DNA of 64,000 nucleotides, taken from positions 2,666,001 through 2,730,000 of the forward strand of contig NZ_CP051651.1 of the NCBI RefSeq assembly GCF_012848175.1, written 5' to 3'. The notes beneath the pieces were generated by a model that saw nothing but the letters and a program-made list of their open reading frames with translations, made no database searches and was not told where the DNA came from. A program made the translations under genes and the position numbers. Of this stretch, positions 48,992-58,612 are shown one piece after another; within the stretch, counting starts at the first letter, position 1; each line of letters begins with the position of its first letter. This stretch comes from Xanthomonas campestris pv. badrii (GTDB taxonomy: Bacteria > Pseudomonadota > Gammaproteobacteria > Xanthomonadales > Xanthomonadaceae).

Positions 48992-50824
48992 TCACGCATC
49001 CGCCGCAACGAACCCACCCGTCTGCCGCGCCCACAGGCGCGCATACAGCCCGCCGTGTGCGATCAGCTCCGCATGCGTGCCGGTCTCGACGATGCGGCCG
49101 CCGTCCATCACCACCAGCCGGTCCATGCGCGCGATGGTCGAGAGCCGGTGCGCGATGGCAATCACCGTCTTGTTGCCCATCAGCGCGTCCAGGCTGTCCT
49201 GGATTGCCGCCTCCACTTCCGAATCCAGTGCCGAAGTCGCCTCGTCCAGGATCAGGATCGGTGCGTCCTTGAGCAGCACGCGCGCGATGGCGATGCGCTG
49301 GCGTTGACCGCCGGACAGCTTGACCCCGCGCTCGCCGACGTGTGCATCGAAGCCGCGCCGGCCTTCGCCATCCACCAGCGTCTCGATGAACGCTTCCGCG
49401 CGTGCCTTGCGCACCGCATCCAGGATCTGCGCTTCGCTGGCCTGCGGCCGCCCGTACAGCAGGTTGTCGCGGATCGAGCGATGCAACAGCGAGGTGTCCT
49501 GCGTCACCAGGCCGATCTGCCCGCGCAGGCTTTCCTGCGTGACCCGCGCGATGTCCTGCCCGTCGATCAGGATGCGCCCCTGTTCCAGGTCGTACAGCCG
49601 CAGCAGCACGTTGACCAGGGTGGATTTGCCGGCGCCGGAGGGCCCGACCAGGCCGATCTTCTCGCCGGCGCGCACCTGCAGGTCCAGCCCGGCGATCACG
49701 CCGCCGCGCTTGCCGTAATGGAAATGGATCTGCTCGAACTGCACCTGCCCCTGCGTCACGCGCAGCGGCACCGCATCGGGCGCATCCTGGACCTGCACCG
49801 GCTGGGAGATGGTCTGCATGCCGTCCTGCACGGTACCGATATCTTCGAAGATGCCGTTGACCGTCCACATGATCCAGCCGGACATGTTGTGGATGCGGAT
49901 CACCAGGCCGGTGGCCAGGGTGATGGCACCCACGCTGATCTGGCCGCGACTCCACAGCCATAGCGCCAGCGCGCAGGTGCCCACGATCAGGAAGCCGTTG
50001 GCCATGGCGATGGCGGTATCCATCGCGGTGGTCACCCGCGTCTGCCCGCGATGCTTGACCGCCAGCTCGTCGATGGCATCGCGGACGTAGGCTTGTTCGC
50101 GGCCGGCATGCGCGAACAGCTTGAGCGTGGAAATATTGGTGTAGCCATCGACGATGCGCCCGGTCGCCTTGGAACGCGCGTCCGACGCCACCCAGGCACG
50201 CGCCTTCATGCGCGGCACGAAGAACGCCATCAAGGCGACATACACCACCAGCCAGATCAGCAGCGGTGCCATCAACCACGGGTCGGCCTGGGCGAACAGC
50301 CACAGCGCACTGCCGGTATAGACCACGATGTACCACAGCGCATCGACCATCTGCACCGCCGATTCGCGCAACGAGGTACCGGTCTGCATCACCCGGTTGG
50401 CAATGCGGCCGGCAAAGTCGTTGTTGAAGAAGCCCAGGCTCTGCCGCACCACGTAGTTGTGCATCAACCAGCGCGAGCGGTTGCTCAGGCCGGGCACGAT
50501 GGCCTGGTTGACCAGCAGGTTGTGCAGCCCGGTAAAGAACGGCCGCGCGATCAGGGTGATCGCGGCCATCCACGCCAGCTCGCCGGCATGCCGGCGGAAG
50601 AAGTCCGGCCCCGGACGCTCGGTGAGCATGTCGACGATGCGGCCCAGGAAGTCGAACATCGCCACTTCCACCAGCGCCAGCAACAGCCCGGCGATCAGCG
50701 TGGCCAGCAGGATCGGCCACAACGGCCGCAGGTAATGCAGATAGAACCGCCACACATTGCGTGGCGGCATCTCCCGCTCGATGGGCGGGAAGATATCGAT
50801 CAGGGATTCGAACCAGCGGAACAT
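48992..50824 (-). CDS. ABC exporter, fused permease and ATPase
   Basis: 610 residues. The N-terminal half has six membrane helices of a type I exporter (WPILLATLIAGLLLALVEVA, LWYIVVYTGSALWLFAQA, FLIVGTCALALWLW). The ATPase half has Walker A GPSGAGKST, Q-loop LVTQDTSLLHRSIRDNL, signature LSGGQRQRIAIAR, Walker B ILILDEATSALD and H-loop AHRLST. It would work as a homodimer or with another half-transporter to export lipids, peptides or drugs; substrate unknown. ATG 50824 is preferred; GTG 50833 is an alternative. The stop is 75 bp from the repeat array. Confidence 0.9.
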   Translation of the reverse strand: MFRWFESLIDIFPPIEREMPPRNVWRFYLHYLRPLWPILLATLIAGLLLALVEVAMFDFLGRIVDMLTERPGPDFFRRHAGELAWMAAITLIARPFFTGLHNLLVNQAIVPGLSNRSRWLMHNYVVRQSLGFFNNDFAGRIANRVMQTGTSLRESAVQMVDALWYIVVYTGSALWLFAQADPWLMAPLLIWLVVYVALMAFFVPRMKARAWVASDARSKATGRIVDGYTNISTLKLFAHAGREQAYVRDAIDELAVKHRGQTRVTTAMDTAIAMANGFLIVGTCALALWLWSRGQISVGAITLATGLVIRIHNMSGWIMWTVNGIFEDIGTVQDGMQTISQPVQVQDAPDAVPLRVTQGQVQFEQIHFHYGKRGGVIAGLDLQVRAGEKIGLVGPSGAGKSTLVNVLLRLYDLEQGRILIDGQDIARVTQESLRGQIGLVTQDTSLLHRSIRDNLLYGRPQASEAQILDAVRKARAEAFIETLVDGEGRRGFDAHVGERGVKLSGGQRQRIAIARVLLKDAPILILDEATSALDSEVEAAIQDSLDALMGNKTVIAIAHRLSTIARMDRLVVMDGGRIVETGTHAELIAHGGLYARLWARQTGGFVAADA

Positions 50825-50895
50825 TGCAGCCACATCGTCAGACGCCGGGCACCCAGGCTAGCCGATCGGGCGTCAAGCCGTGGTGCGGTGCCTGC

Positions 50896-51003
50896 TCAGC
50901 CGACCCTGGCTAACCGCTCTTGGTCGCGGATACGCAGCAGCAGCCGGTTGATCTCCGCCACATCGAACTGCGCCGGGTCGAAACGCCCGCCGAGCGTGGC
51001 CAC
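50896..51003 (-). pseudogene. Possible C-terminal gene remnant between antiporter and ABC genes
   Basis: A 35-codon frame reading VATLGGRFDPAQFDVAEINR and on to RIRDQERLARVG. It is protein-like in composition but has a TAG two codons before its GTG and no ribosome-binding site. It looks like the tail of a decayed gene; the family is not recognised. Confidence 0.3.
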
Positions 51004-51024
51004 CCACTACACGGCGGCAAGCCT

Positions 51025-52326
51025 TCAACGCCGTTGCAGACTCGGCACCGCATCGCTCACGTGGGCATGCCGGCGCATGATCCAGTTGAACAACGGCGTT
51101 GCCATCAAGGTGGACAGGATCGCCATCAGCACCAGTACCGAGAACAGGCCTTGTTCGATCACCCCGGCCTGCAGGCCGATGTTGATGATGATCAACTCCA
51201 TCAGCCCGCGCGCGTTCATCAGCGACCCGATCGCCATCGCGTCGCGGTTGTTCTCGCCGGTGGCGCGCGCCGCGGCCCAGCAGGCCACGCCCTTGCCCAC
51301 GAACGAGGCAAGCAGGATCGCCACCCCGGCCAGCATGATCTGCGGCTGCAGCAGCACGCTGAGCTGGGTCTTCAGGCCCGAATAGGTAAAGAACAACGGC
51401 AGCAGCAACACCACCACGAATGGTTGCATCATCGCGCGCAGCTTCTCGGTCAGCGCGCCCTTGGGCAGGCAGACGCCGAGCAGGAAGCCGCCGAACACCG
51501 CATGGATGCCGATCGCATCCATCGCCCAGGCGCTGACGCAGAACAGCATCAGCACGATCGCCAGCATGCTGTTGTCGAGCGGCTGGTCCGGCGCCACGTG
51601 GTCGGCCAGCCGGCGCAACAGATGCCGGCCGACGAAGAGCATGAACACCGCGTACGCCACGCCGCCGCCGATGGCCAGGTACGCACTGCCCCAGCTGCCG
51701 CCGAAGCTGGCCAACACCACGGCCAGGATGCACCAGGCTGCCGCGTCGTCGAACGCGCCGGCGGTCAACGCCAGCGTGCCCAGCGGGCTAGTGGTCAGGC
51801 CGCGTTCGTGGATGATGCGCGCCAGCATGGGGAATGCGGTGATCGCGATGGCCGCGCCCAGGAACAGCGAGGCCTCCATCAGCTTGGCCTTGTCCGAGAA
51901 CAGTCCATCCACGGTGAGCAGCCACGGGCACATCGCAAAGGCCAGCGCGAACGGCACCGCGATGCCGGCCAGCGACACGCTCATCGCGCTGCGGTAGCGC
52001 GCGCGGAAGTGATCGCCACGGAAATCGGTGCCGACCAGGAACATGTACAGGCCCACGCCGAACTGCGCGAACACGTACAGCACGTCCATGGTCTGCTTGG
52101 GGAACAGCGCCGCCTGCACGCCCGGCGCCAGCAGGCCGAACAGCGACGGCCCCAGCATCACGCCGGCGATCATCTCGCCGACCACCTGCGGCTGCCCCAG
52201 ACGCTTGGCCAGCCTGCCCACCAACCGACACACCAGCAGGATCGCAGCGGCCTGCAGAAAGAAATACACCGACATCTGCGGAGTGGTCATGCGTGCGGCG
52301 ACATCCTTGAGAAGTGCGCGGATCAT
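51025..52326 (-). CDS. Cation:proton antiporter (CPA2 / KefB-type)
   Basis: 433 residues with about 12-13 membrane helices and no C-terminal TrkA-N domain. Core features are LGQPQVVGEMIAGVMLGPSL, FGVGLYMFLVGTDF, and TAGAFDDAAAWCILA, whose two aspartates (DD) are the ion-binding pair of electrogenic CPA2 exchangers. GSLMNARGLMELIIINIGLQ is the typical late helix. It likely exchanges Na+ or K+ for protons. ATG at 52326 is chosen; a later ATG at 52290 is possible. Confidence 0.88.
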   Translation of the reverse strand: MIRALLKDVAARMTTPQMSVYFFLQAAAILLVCRLVGRLAKRLGQPQVVGEMIAGVMLGPSLFGLLAPGVQAALFPKQTMDVLYVFAQFGVGLYMFLVGTDFRGDHFRARYRSAMSVSLAGIAVPFALAFAMCPWLLTVDGLFSDKAKLMEASLFLGAAIAITAFPMLARIIHERGLTTSPLGTLALTAGAFDDAAAWCILAVVLASFGGSWGSAYLAIGGGVAYAVFMLFVGRHLLRRLADHVAPDQPLDNSMLAIVLMLFCVSAWAMDAIGIHAVFGGFLLGVCLPKGALTEKLRAMMQPFVVVLLLPLFFTYSGLKTQLSVLLQPQIMLAGVAILLASFVGKGVACWAAARATGENNRDAMAIGSLMNARGLMELIIINIGLQAGVIEQGLFSVLVLMAILSTLMATPLFNWIMRRHAHVSDAVPSLQRR

Positions 52327-52505
52327 AACCACACGCGGCACCAGGCGGTAGCCGCACGGTGGCGATAACCACGGCCCGGGCGGGCGTGGATCAGGCGTCG
52401 ACGATGGCCACTGAGCGGACTGTCGGCGCGCTTACCGACCGCTGCCGGCAATTCGGCCACCAGCGCACTCAATCACGCCCGGCACACCACCGGCCGAGCA
52501 TCACC

Positions 52506-54101
52506 TCACTTCGGCGCTGCGGCGTCCGCCTCGACCGGGGTCAGCACCAGATCCTGAAAATCGAAGCTGAAATCGGTCAGCGGCGAGATCGCTTCCATGC
52601 GCATCTCGCGCACCGCACCATCGGGTGTCAGCGCGAAGTTGACGAAGGCATCGGCATTCAAGGAGCGGTCGTCCCAGCGCACGATGAAGCTGTCGTGCTG
52701 CCAGTGCTCCAGCGTGCCGACCAATTGCGCGGTCTTGGAGAACTGCAGGCGCAAGCGCGTGCCGTCCTGGCGGATCACCACATCGCCGTACCACGGGTCG
52801 CGATAGGTGGCCGCATAACTGCGCAATGGCAACGACGGCGTCGAACGCGCGGCGCGCGCGTCCTGGTGTTGCTTCCAGCTGGTATCGGCATCACCGGCCG
52901 CCTTGTCCACCGCCTTCACATAAGCCGCGGTCCAGTCGGTAGGCGGCGCCTGCAAGAACGCATCCAGCACCTGCCAGGTCACCGCGTTGAACGCTGCCCC
53001 CACTTCCTGATTGGTCAGCACCACCACACCCAGGTTTTGGTCGGGCACCAGCGTCAGCCGCGACACCATGCCCGGCCAGCCGCCGGTATGCGAGACCAGA
53101 CGGTGGCCGCGGTAATCGCTCAACCCCCAGCCCTCGCCATACCCGGCAAAATTGGGCCGCGCGGCCGCCAGTTCGGGGACCGGCGCCTCGGCAATCGCAA
53201 CCGGGGTGATCACCGACCACATTTCCTGCTGCCGCTTGGCACTGAACAGCGGTTTGCCATCCGGCAAGACGCCGCCGGCCAGTTGCACCTTCATCCACAG
53301 CGCCATGTCGTGCGCGCTGGAGTAGATGCCGCCGGCACCGGAGTTGTTGGACCAGGTCAACGGCGGCACGGTCCGCAGCTGGCTGAAATCGTATTTGGCG
53401 TGCCCGACTGCGGCATTGTCGCCGGGCTGCAGGTGGTCGGCATTGAAGCGCGTGCCGCGCATGCCCACCGGCGTAAAAATGCGCTGTTGCAGGAATGCTT
53501 GGTAGCTCTGCCCGGACACCTGCTCGATCACCTTCTGCGCCACCGCGTAGAGGATGTTGTCGTAAGCGTAGCGATCGCGAAATCCGCCCTTCAACGGCAC
53601 CTTGGCCAGCCGCTGCACCACTTCTTCGGTGGTGTAGCTGGTGGTTGGCCAGAACAACAGGTCGCCCGCACCCAGGCTCAGACCGCTGCGGTGGGCCAGC
53701 AGATCGCGGATGCGCATTTCTCCACTGACGTACGGGTCGGACATGCGGAACCACGGCAGGTGGTCGATGACCTTGTCGTCCAGCGAGAGCTTGCCCTCGT
53801 CGGCCAGGATCGACAGCGAAGCCGCGGTGAACGCCTTGGTGTTGGAGGCGATCGCGAACAATGTGTCGGCCTGCACCGGCTCGGGTTTGCCGATCTCGCG
53901 CACGCCATAGCCGCGCTCCAGCACCACCTGCCCGTCCTTGACGATGGCCACCGCGATGCCGGGCACGTCGAACTGCTTGCGCACACGCTCCATCTGCGCA
54001 TCGAACTGCTGCATGCCGGCAGGCAGCTCCGCCGCCTGCGTCGTTGTCACCAGGGTCGCCAGCATCAGCACGCCTCCCGTCAGCCATTGATTCACACGCA
54101 T
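52506..54101 (-). CDS. Exported class C beta-lactamase-fold serine hydrolase
   Basis: 531 residues. Signal peptide about 1-24 (LTGGVLMLATLVTTTQAAE). The serine hydrolase triad is present: SNTK at 86-89, YDN at 180-182 and HTG in VSHTGGWPGM. C-terminal of the domain is a DUF3471-like beta domain (YAATYRDPWYGDVVIRQDGT). Such proteins are esterases, DD-peptidases or D-aminopeptidases more often than true beta-lactamases. The ATG at 54101 has AGGGG 7 bases upstream; another ATG is two codons earlier. The rraA gene ends 14 bp upstream. Confidence 0.88.
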   Translation of the reverse strand: MRVNQWLTGGVLMLATLVTTTQAAELPAGMQQFDAQMERVRKQFDVPGIAVAIVKDGQVVLERGYGVREIGKPEPVQADTLFAIASNTKAFTAASLSILADEGKLSLDDKVIDHLPWFRMSDPYVSGEMRIRDLLAHRSGLSLGAGDLLFWPTTSYTTEEVVQRLAKVPLKGGFRDRYAYDNILYAVAQKVIEQVSGQSYQAFLQQRIFTPVGMRGTRFNADHLQPGDNAAVGHAKYDFSQLRTVPPLTWSNNSGAGGIYSSAHDMALWMKVQLAGGVLPDGKPLFSAKRQQEMWSVITPVAIAEAPVPELAAARPNFAGYGEGWGLSDYRGHRLVSHTGGWPGMVSRLTLVPDQNLGVVVLTNQEVGAAFNAVTWQVLDAFLQAPPTDWTAAYVKAVDKAAGDADTSWKQHQDARAARSTPSLPLRSYAATYRDPWYGDVVIRQDGTRLRLQFSKTAQLVGTLEHWQHDSFIVRWDDRSLNADAFVNFALTPDGAVREMRMEAISPLTDFSFDFQDLVLTPVEADAAAPK

Positions 54102-54121
54102 TGCCATTCCCCTGAGATCGA

Positions 54122-54622
54122 TCAGACCAGGCCGCCGGCACTGTCCAGCGACAGTGGCAGCGGCGTCACCAGCACCCCGTTGCGGTCGGCGTACAGCCAA
54201 TGCCCCGGCACGAACGCCACCCCGGCGAAATTCACCGGCACATCCACATCGCCCAGATCGCGCCGCTCGGTGCGCCGCGGGCAGGCCGCCAGCGCCAGCA
54301 CGCCCAACGGCAGGCTGTCCAGGATTTCGACATCGCGCACGCAGCCGTGGATCAGCACGCCAGCCCAGCCGTTGGCCACCGCCTGCGCTGCGATCTGATC
54401 GCCCAGCAACGCATGCTTCAACGAGCCCTGCCCGTCCACCACCAGCACCCGACCATCGCCCGGCGTGGCGACCAGCTCGCGCACGCGCGAGTTGTCTTCG
54501 AAGCAGCGCACCGTCGCGATGGGGCCGGAAAACGTATCGCGCCCACCAAAGTGCCGGAACAGCGGCTCAGCGACGCTGACCTCCGAAAAACGGTCACATA
54601 GATCGGGCGTGGTCCAGGTCAT
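54122..54622 (-). CDS. rraA: RraA family protein, RNase E inhibitor homologue
   Basis: 166 residues, close to the 161 of E. coli. [60 protein letters not shown] and [16 protein letters not shown] match RraA, which binds the RNase E tail and dampens mRNA decay. The GDxx and RD residues also fit HMG/CHA-aldolase relatives, so RraA-fold is certain and the regulatory role is inferred. Start ATG 54622. It is divergent from the DUF72 gene. Confidence 0.92.
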   Translation of the reverse strand: MTWTTPDLCDRFSEVSVAEPLFRHFGGRDTFSGPIATVRCFEDNSRVRELVATPGDGRVLVVDGQGSLKHALLGDQIAAQAVANGWAGVLIHGCVRDVEILDSLPLGVLALAACPRRTERRDLGDVDVPVNFAGVAFVPGHWLYADRNGVLVTPLPLSLDSAGGLV

Positions 54623-54904
54623 CGATACGCTCCCATACGGCGATGCAGGCATGGTAGCCGGCTGCGCTGGCGTGCGGCAGTGGCTAGCGCACTGTGGCGG
54701 TGCGCGGCGAAGCGCGCGATCGCGCGGGCCGTAGCGACGAGCCACCCGGCGTGGGCGAGGAGATGGTTGCGCTCGCCATGGTCAGCGCTGGGCGCGATCA
54801 TTCTCACCCGCCATGCAGTGCCGGTACGCGAGGCTGTACGCCGCAATCGCGGCCTGGTGCAGCACCGCCGCAATCGTGCACCTCCTGCCAACGAGCCCCC
54901 CGCG

Positions 54905-55750
54905 ATGACCGACCTGTTCGCCTCCACCCCACCCGTCCTCGAAGGCATCCACGTCGGCATCGGCGGCTGGGTGTATGCGCCGTGGCGCGCAGGCATGTTC
55001 TATCCGGAAGGGCTGGTGCAGCGCCGCGAGCTGGAATACGCCAGCCGCCACGTCAGCGCCATCGAGATCAATGGCACCTATTACGGCGCACAGAAACCGG
55101 CAACCTATGCGAAGTGGCGCGACGAGGTACCGCCCGGGTTCGTGTTTTCGGCCAAGGCGCCGCGACGCATTACCCAGTCGCGCAGACTGGCCGGCACCAA
55201 GGCCCAGGTGGAAGACTTCATCGGCGGCATTGTCGAGCTTGGCGATACCCTGGGCCCGCTGGTGTGGCAGTTCGAGCAGGGGCATCGCCTGCAGGTCGAC
55301 GACCTGGACGCATTCCTTGCGCTGCTGCCCAGGCGCGCGGGCAATCGCCGCCTGCGTCACGTGCTGGAGATCCGCGATCCGGAGGCGGTGGATGCATCGC
55401 TGCTGGCGCTGGTGCGTCGCCACGGCGTTGCGACCGTGTTCACCGATTCGGACGAACACCCGTCCTTCGCCGACCTGTCCACCGACTTCGTCTACGCACG
55501 ACTGATGCGCAGCCAGGCGCGCCTGCATGCGGGTTATCCCGCGCCCGCGCTCGCACGCTGGGCCCAACGCATCCACGCCTGGCGGCGCGGGGAAGATCCG
55601 AACGATCTGCCGCACATCCAGGAGCCATCGAACGCGCGCGGTGCGGCGCGCGAGGTATTCGTGTTCTTCATCAGTGCGGCGAAGGAGCGCAATCCGGCAG
55701 CGGCGATGGCGCTGTTGGAGGCGTTGTCGGCAGATCAGGCACGTCGTTGA
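54905..55750 (+). CDS. DUF72 (TIM-barrel) protein
   Basis: 281 residues. VGIGGWVYAPWRAGMFYPEGL, ELEYASRHVSAIEINGTYYG, WRDEVPPGFVFSAKAPRRIT and VYARLMRSQ are characteristic of the DUF72/YecE family, a TIM-barrel group possibly related to nuclease or endonuclease IV-like folds; the biochemical function is unknown. Start at ATG 54905 is set by the conserved beginning. The spacer to rraA (282 bp) has no other gene. Confidence 0.88.
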   Translation: MTDLFASTPPVLEGIHVGIGGWVYAPWRAGMFYPEGLVQRRELEYASRHVSAIEINGTYYGAQKPATYAKWRDEVPPGFVFSAKAPRRITQSRRLAGTKAQVEDFIGGIVELGDTLGPLVWQFEQGHRLQVDDLDAFLALLPRRAGNRRLRHVLEIRDPEAVDASLLALVRRHGVATVFTDSDEHPSFADLSTDFVYARLMRSQARLHAGYPAPALARWAQRIHAWRRGEDPNDLPHIQEPSNARGAAREVFVFFISAAKERNPAAAMALLEALSADQARR

Positions 55751-56241
55751 CGTGGGTGCGGCAACCGTTTTCAACCATGGTGCGTGGCGGATTGAGGACG
55801 GATGCGACGACTGCACGCGTCTGCGGCTCGCCCTTGCTCCGTGTGGTCGCTGCTGCCGGGCGGACCGTGCGGCGTGCTTACGGGGATTTGTGCTGTGCGT
55901 GACCCATGGCATTGCGGCACGGTTGTAGGGGATGAGGCCAGCCACTGGGTGTGTCATTTCTGGAGGCGCGTAGCGACGCGTTCGATCTCGCAGGCGGTAA
56001 CAACTTTGCGAGGCGTCCCCTCATCCGCCCCTGCGGGGCACCTTCTCCCGCGCGCGGGAGAAGGGAAAGCTGCAGTCCTTCGTTCGCCTGCAGCAGGTCG
56101 CCTGCATCAGGACCCATGCAGCGGCAAGCTCCTCGCCCGGCAGGAGAGCGGGTTCGGTGCGGCTTCCGTGCGCGGGGCTTGTCGCAGCAGGATTGCCGCG
56201 CCGCCCGGCGCCGGTACGATGCTTTTCGGCGACAATGGCCC
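55751..56241 (+). other. Intergenic region holding an inverted repeat copy
   Basis: About 490 bp. The first 195 bp show no gene I can support. From 55948 to about 56150 lies an orphan copy of the 204-bp family, in the opposite orientation to the main array. The last 90 bp are leader for the EamA gene at 56242. Confidence 0.7.
55948..56150 (-). repeat. Single inverted copy of the 204-bp repeat unit
   Basis: Contains TGTGTCATTTCTGGAGGCGC, GGGGCACCTTCTCCCGCGCG and CTGCAGTCCTTCGTTCGCCT, the complements of array segments, and ends in a degenerate CAGGAGAGCGGG. The hairpin CTTCTCCCGCGCGCGGGAGAAG is intact. Overall divergence from the array units is clearly higher than between array units. Confidence 0.85.
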
Positions 56242-57189
56242 ATGCCCACCTCCGACCTGCGCAAGGCGCAACTGCAAATCCATTTCTGCGTCCTGCTCTG
56301 GGGGATCACCGCGATCCTGGGCAAGCTGATCACGCTGCAGGCGCTGCCGCTGGTGTGGTGGCGGATGCTGATCGTGGTGGTGGCGCTGGCGCTGTGGCCG
56401 CGGGTCTGGCGTGGGCTGCGGGGCCTGTCCGCGCGGGTGGTGCTGGGCTATTGCGGCATCGGCGCCCTGGTGGCCCTGCACTGGCTGACCTTCTATGGCG
56501 CCATCAAACTGGCCAATGCGTCGGTGGCGGCCACCTGCATCGCGCTGGCGCCGGTATTCACCGCGGTGATCGAGCCCTGGGTAACGCAGCGGCCGTTCCG
56601 CCCGCGCGAATTGCTGTTCGGCCTGGCGGTGCTGCCCGGGGTGGCGCTGGTGGTGGGCGGCGTGCCGGACGGCATGCACGCAGGCGTGCTGGTGGGCGCG
56701 GTTTCCGCGGTCTTCGTCGGGCTGTTCGGCTCGCTCAACAAGCGCATGGTGGCGCATGCCGACCCGCTCACCGTCACCGCGCTGGAGCTGGGCGCCGGCA
56801 CGCTGACCCTGACCCTGCTGGCGCCGGCGATGCCGCTGCTGCTGCCATCGCTGCATGGCGATCTGCTGGTCATTCCCGGACTGCACGATGGCATTCTGCT
56901 GCTGGCCCTGTCGCTGGCCTGCACCCTGCTGCCGTTCGCCCTGGCGCTGGTCGCGCTGCGCCATCTGAGCGCGTATTCGGTGCAGCTGGTCACCAACCTC
57001 GAACCGGTCTACGCCATCGTGCTGGCCATCGCCCTGCTGGGCGAGCAGCGCGAGCTGACCCTGCAGTTCTATCTTGGCGTGGCGATCATCCTCGGCGCGG
57101 TGTTCCTGCATCCGGTGCTGGAACGGCGGCGCAAGGTGGTGCACCCGGAACTGCTGGGCACCGCCGAAGCCAAGACCATCGTCGACTGA
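56242..57189 (+). CDS. EamA-family (DMT) transporter
   Basis: 315 residues with ten membrane helices in two EamA repeats. Family features: LLWGITAILGKLITLQALPLVWWRML at the first half, ALHWLTFYGAIKLANASVAA, and LLPFALALVALRHLSAYSVQLVTNLEPVYA in the second. Substrate unknown, probably metabolite export. Start ATG 56242. It is convergent with the GGDEF gene. It is not closely similar to the other EamA protein in this window (40641-41528). Confidence 0.88.
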   Translation: MPTSDLRKAQLQIHFCVLLWGITAILGKLITLQALPLVWWRMLIVVVALALWPRVWRGLRGLSARVVLGYCGIGALVALHWLTFYGAIKLANASVAATCIALAPVFTAVIEPWVTQRPFRPRELLFGLAVLPGVALVVGGVPDGMHAGVLVGAVSAVFVGLFGSLNKRMVAHADPLTVTALELGAGTLTLTLLAPAMPLLLPSLHGDLLVIPGLHDGILLLALSLACTLLPFALALVALRHLSAYSVQLVTNLEPVYAIVLAIALLGEQRELTLQFYLGVAIILGAVFLHPVLERRRKVVHPELLGTAEAKTIVD

Positions 57190-57247
57190 GGCCGCGCCCG
57201 AACCGTCTTCTCCCGCGGCAGACACGACAACTCGTCACCAAGCGCCG

Positions 57248-58318
57248 CTAGTCCAGCGCCACCACCCGGTCGCGCCCACCGCGCTTGGCGGCGTACAAGG
57301 CCTGGTCGGCGCGCTTGATCACCGCCTCCACGCTTTCGTGCGGATACAGCATGGCCACACCGATGCTCACCGTGACCGGCAAGGCAATCGTCATGGTCGC
57401 CACGCTTTGCCGCAGGTATTCGCACTGCAGCCGCGCCTGCTGTAGGTCCACATTGGGCAGCAACAACACGAACTCTTCGCCGCCGTACCGCGCGATGGTG
57501 CCGCTACCGGCCACATGCGCACGCAGCAGCGTGGACAGCTCGCGCAGCACCGCGTCGCCCTGGTCGTGCCCGTGCACGTCGTTGACCACCTTGAAGTGAT
57601 CCACGTCCAGCAACGCCACCGACAGCGGCTGGTTGGCCACCCGCGTCTGCTGGGTGGCGGCCGCCAGTGCGGCGGTGAAGGCGCGGCGATTGGGCAGGCC
57701 GGTCAGTGGATCGGTGCGGGTCTGCTCGACCAGGTCGGCATTGACCGCCTCCATTGCCGCGTAATACTGCGCCATCTGCTGCTCGTACCATTCGCGCTCG
57801 CGCAACTGCTGGCGCAGCTGCTTGCCGGCCAGGCGCAGTTCCAGCAGATGCGAGGCCTGCCGCGACAAGGCCTGCAAGGCAGCGCGCTGGTCATCGCGCA
57901 GGTGCGCCGGCGCCTGGTCGAACACGCACAGCGAGCCCAGCGGCATGCCTTCGCTGGTGACCAGCGGCGCGCCGGCATAGAAGCGCACTGCGCCCTCGCC
58001 GGTGACCATCGGGTTATCGAAGAAGCGCGGATCCAGCAAGGTGTCGTCGACCATCATCACTTCGTCCGGGCGCAGGATGGCGTGCGCGCAGAACGAGATG
58101 TCACGCGGCGCCTCGCTGCGCGGCACGCCATGGGCAGCCTTGAACCACTGCCGGTGCGCGTCCACCAGCACCACCGCCGCCATCTTCGTCTGGCAGACGG
58201 TGGAGGCCACCAGGGTGAGGTCATCGAAGGCGCGCTCGGGTGGCGAATCCAGCAGGTCGTACTGACGCAGGGCGATCAGCCGTTCGGCTTCGTTTCCCGG
58301 CAATTGCGGTTTGATCAC
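57248..58318 (-). CDS. GAF-GGDEF diguanylate cyclase
   Basis: 356 residues, GTG start. A GAF domain (about 20-165; PRSEAPRDISFCAHAILRPD, FYAGAPLVTSEGMPLGSLCV) is followed by a short coiled coil and a GGDEF domain (about 200-356) with the active-site loop GGEEF at 279-283, so c-di-GMP synthesis from two GTP is expected. The inhibitory I-site RxxD is absent five residues before the loop (AGSG there), so product inhibition is probably weak. The cytoplasmic GAF domain suggests control by a small molecule or redox signal. Confidence 0.9.
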   Translation of the reverse strand: MIKPQLPGNEAERLIALRQYDLLDSPPERAFDDLTLVASTVCQTKMAAVVLVDAHRQWFKAAHGVPRSEAPRDISFCAHAILRPDEVMMVDDTLLDPRFFDNPMVTGEGAVRFYAGAPLVTSEGMPLGSLCVFDQAPAHLRDDQRAALQALSRQASHLLELRLAGKQLRQQLREREWYEQQMAQYYAAMEAVNADLVEQTRTDPLTGLPNRRAFTAALAAATQQTRVANQPLSVALLDVDHFKVVNDVHGHDQGDAVLRELSTLLRAHVAGSGTIARYGGEEFVLLLPNVDLQQARLQCEYLRQSVATMTIALPVTVSIGVAMLYPHESVEAVIKRADQALYAAKRGGRDRVVALD

Positions 58319-58446
58319 GCAGTCAGCCCCCCTGCTGATTGGTTATCGTCGCAAGTATGCCGGAGCCGCATTGGGCGGGCCATGCATGCGCGACTTCGCA
58401 CGTCTTCGCATAGCTTGCGGTTCATCCAGCCAGCCGGCTGGGACCG

Positions 58447-58491
58447 GCTGACAACTCGCCGGTTGACAGCTCGCCGACTGACAACATGAGT
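58447..58491. repeat. Imperfect 15-bp tandem repeat, three copies
   Basis: GGCTGACAACTCGCC, GGTTGACAGCTCGCC and GACTGACAACATGAG in the 294-bp spacer upstream of the GAF-GGDEF gene. The rest of that spacer shows no gene. Confidence 0.6.
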
Positions 58492-58612
58492 GCGCAGCCG
58501 CCAGGCGGGCGCGGCCGATGCGCGGCGCGGCATGTACCGCTCGTCCACTCGGGTTCTGCGCGCGTCGTCCACACCCAGCTCACGACCGCTCGCTCCGTTC
58601 TCTTGGCCGCTG

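Noticed and set aside
47927..49963. 678-codon plus-strand open frame across the repeat array
   Set aside because: It combines repeat units with the antisense of the ABC transporter; no start signal or protein-like motif.
54619..54996. Minus-strand frame between rraA and DUF72
   Set aside because: It overlaps the DUF72 start and the rraA leader and is Arg/Ala rich without motifs.
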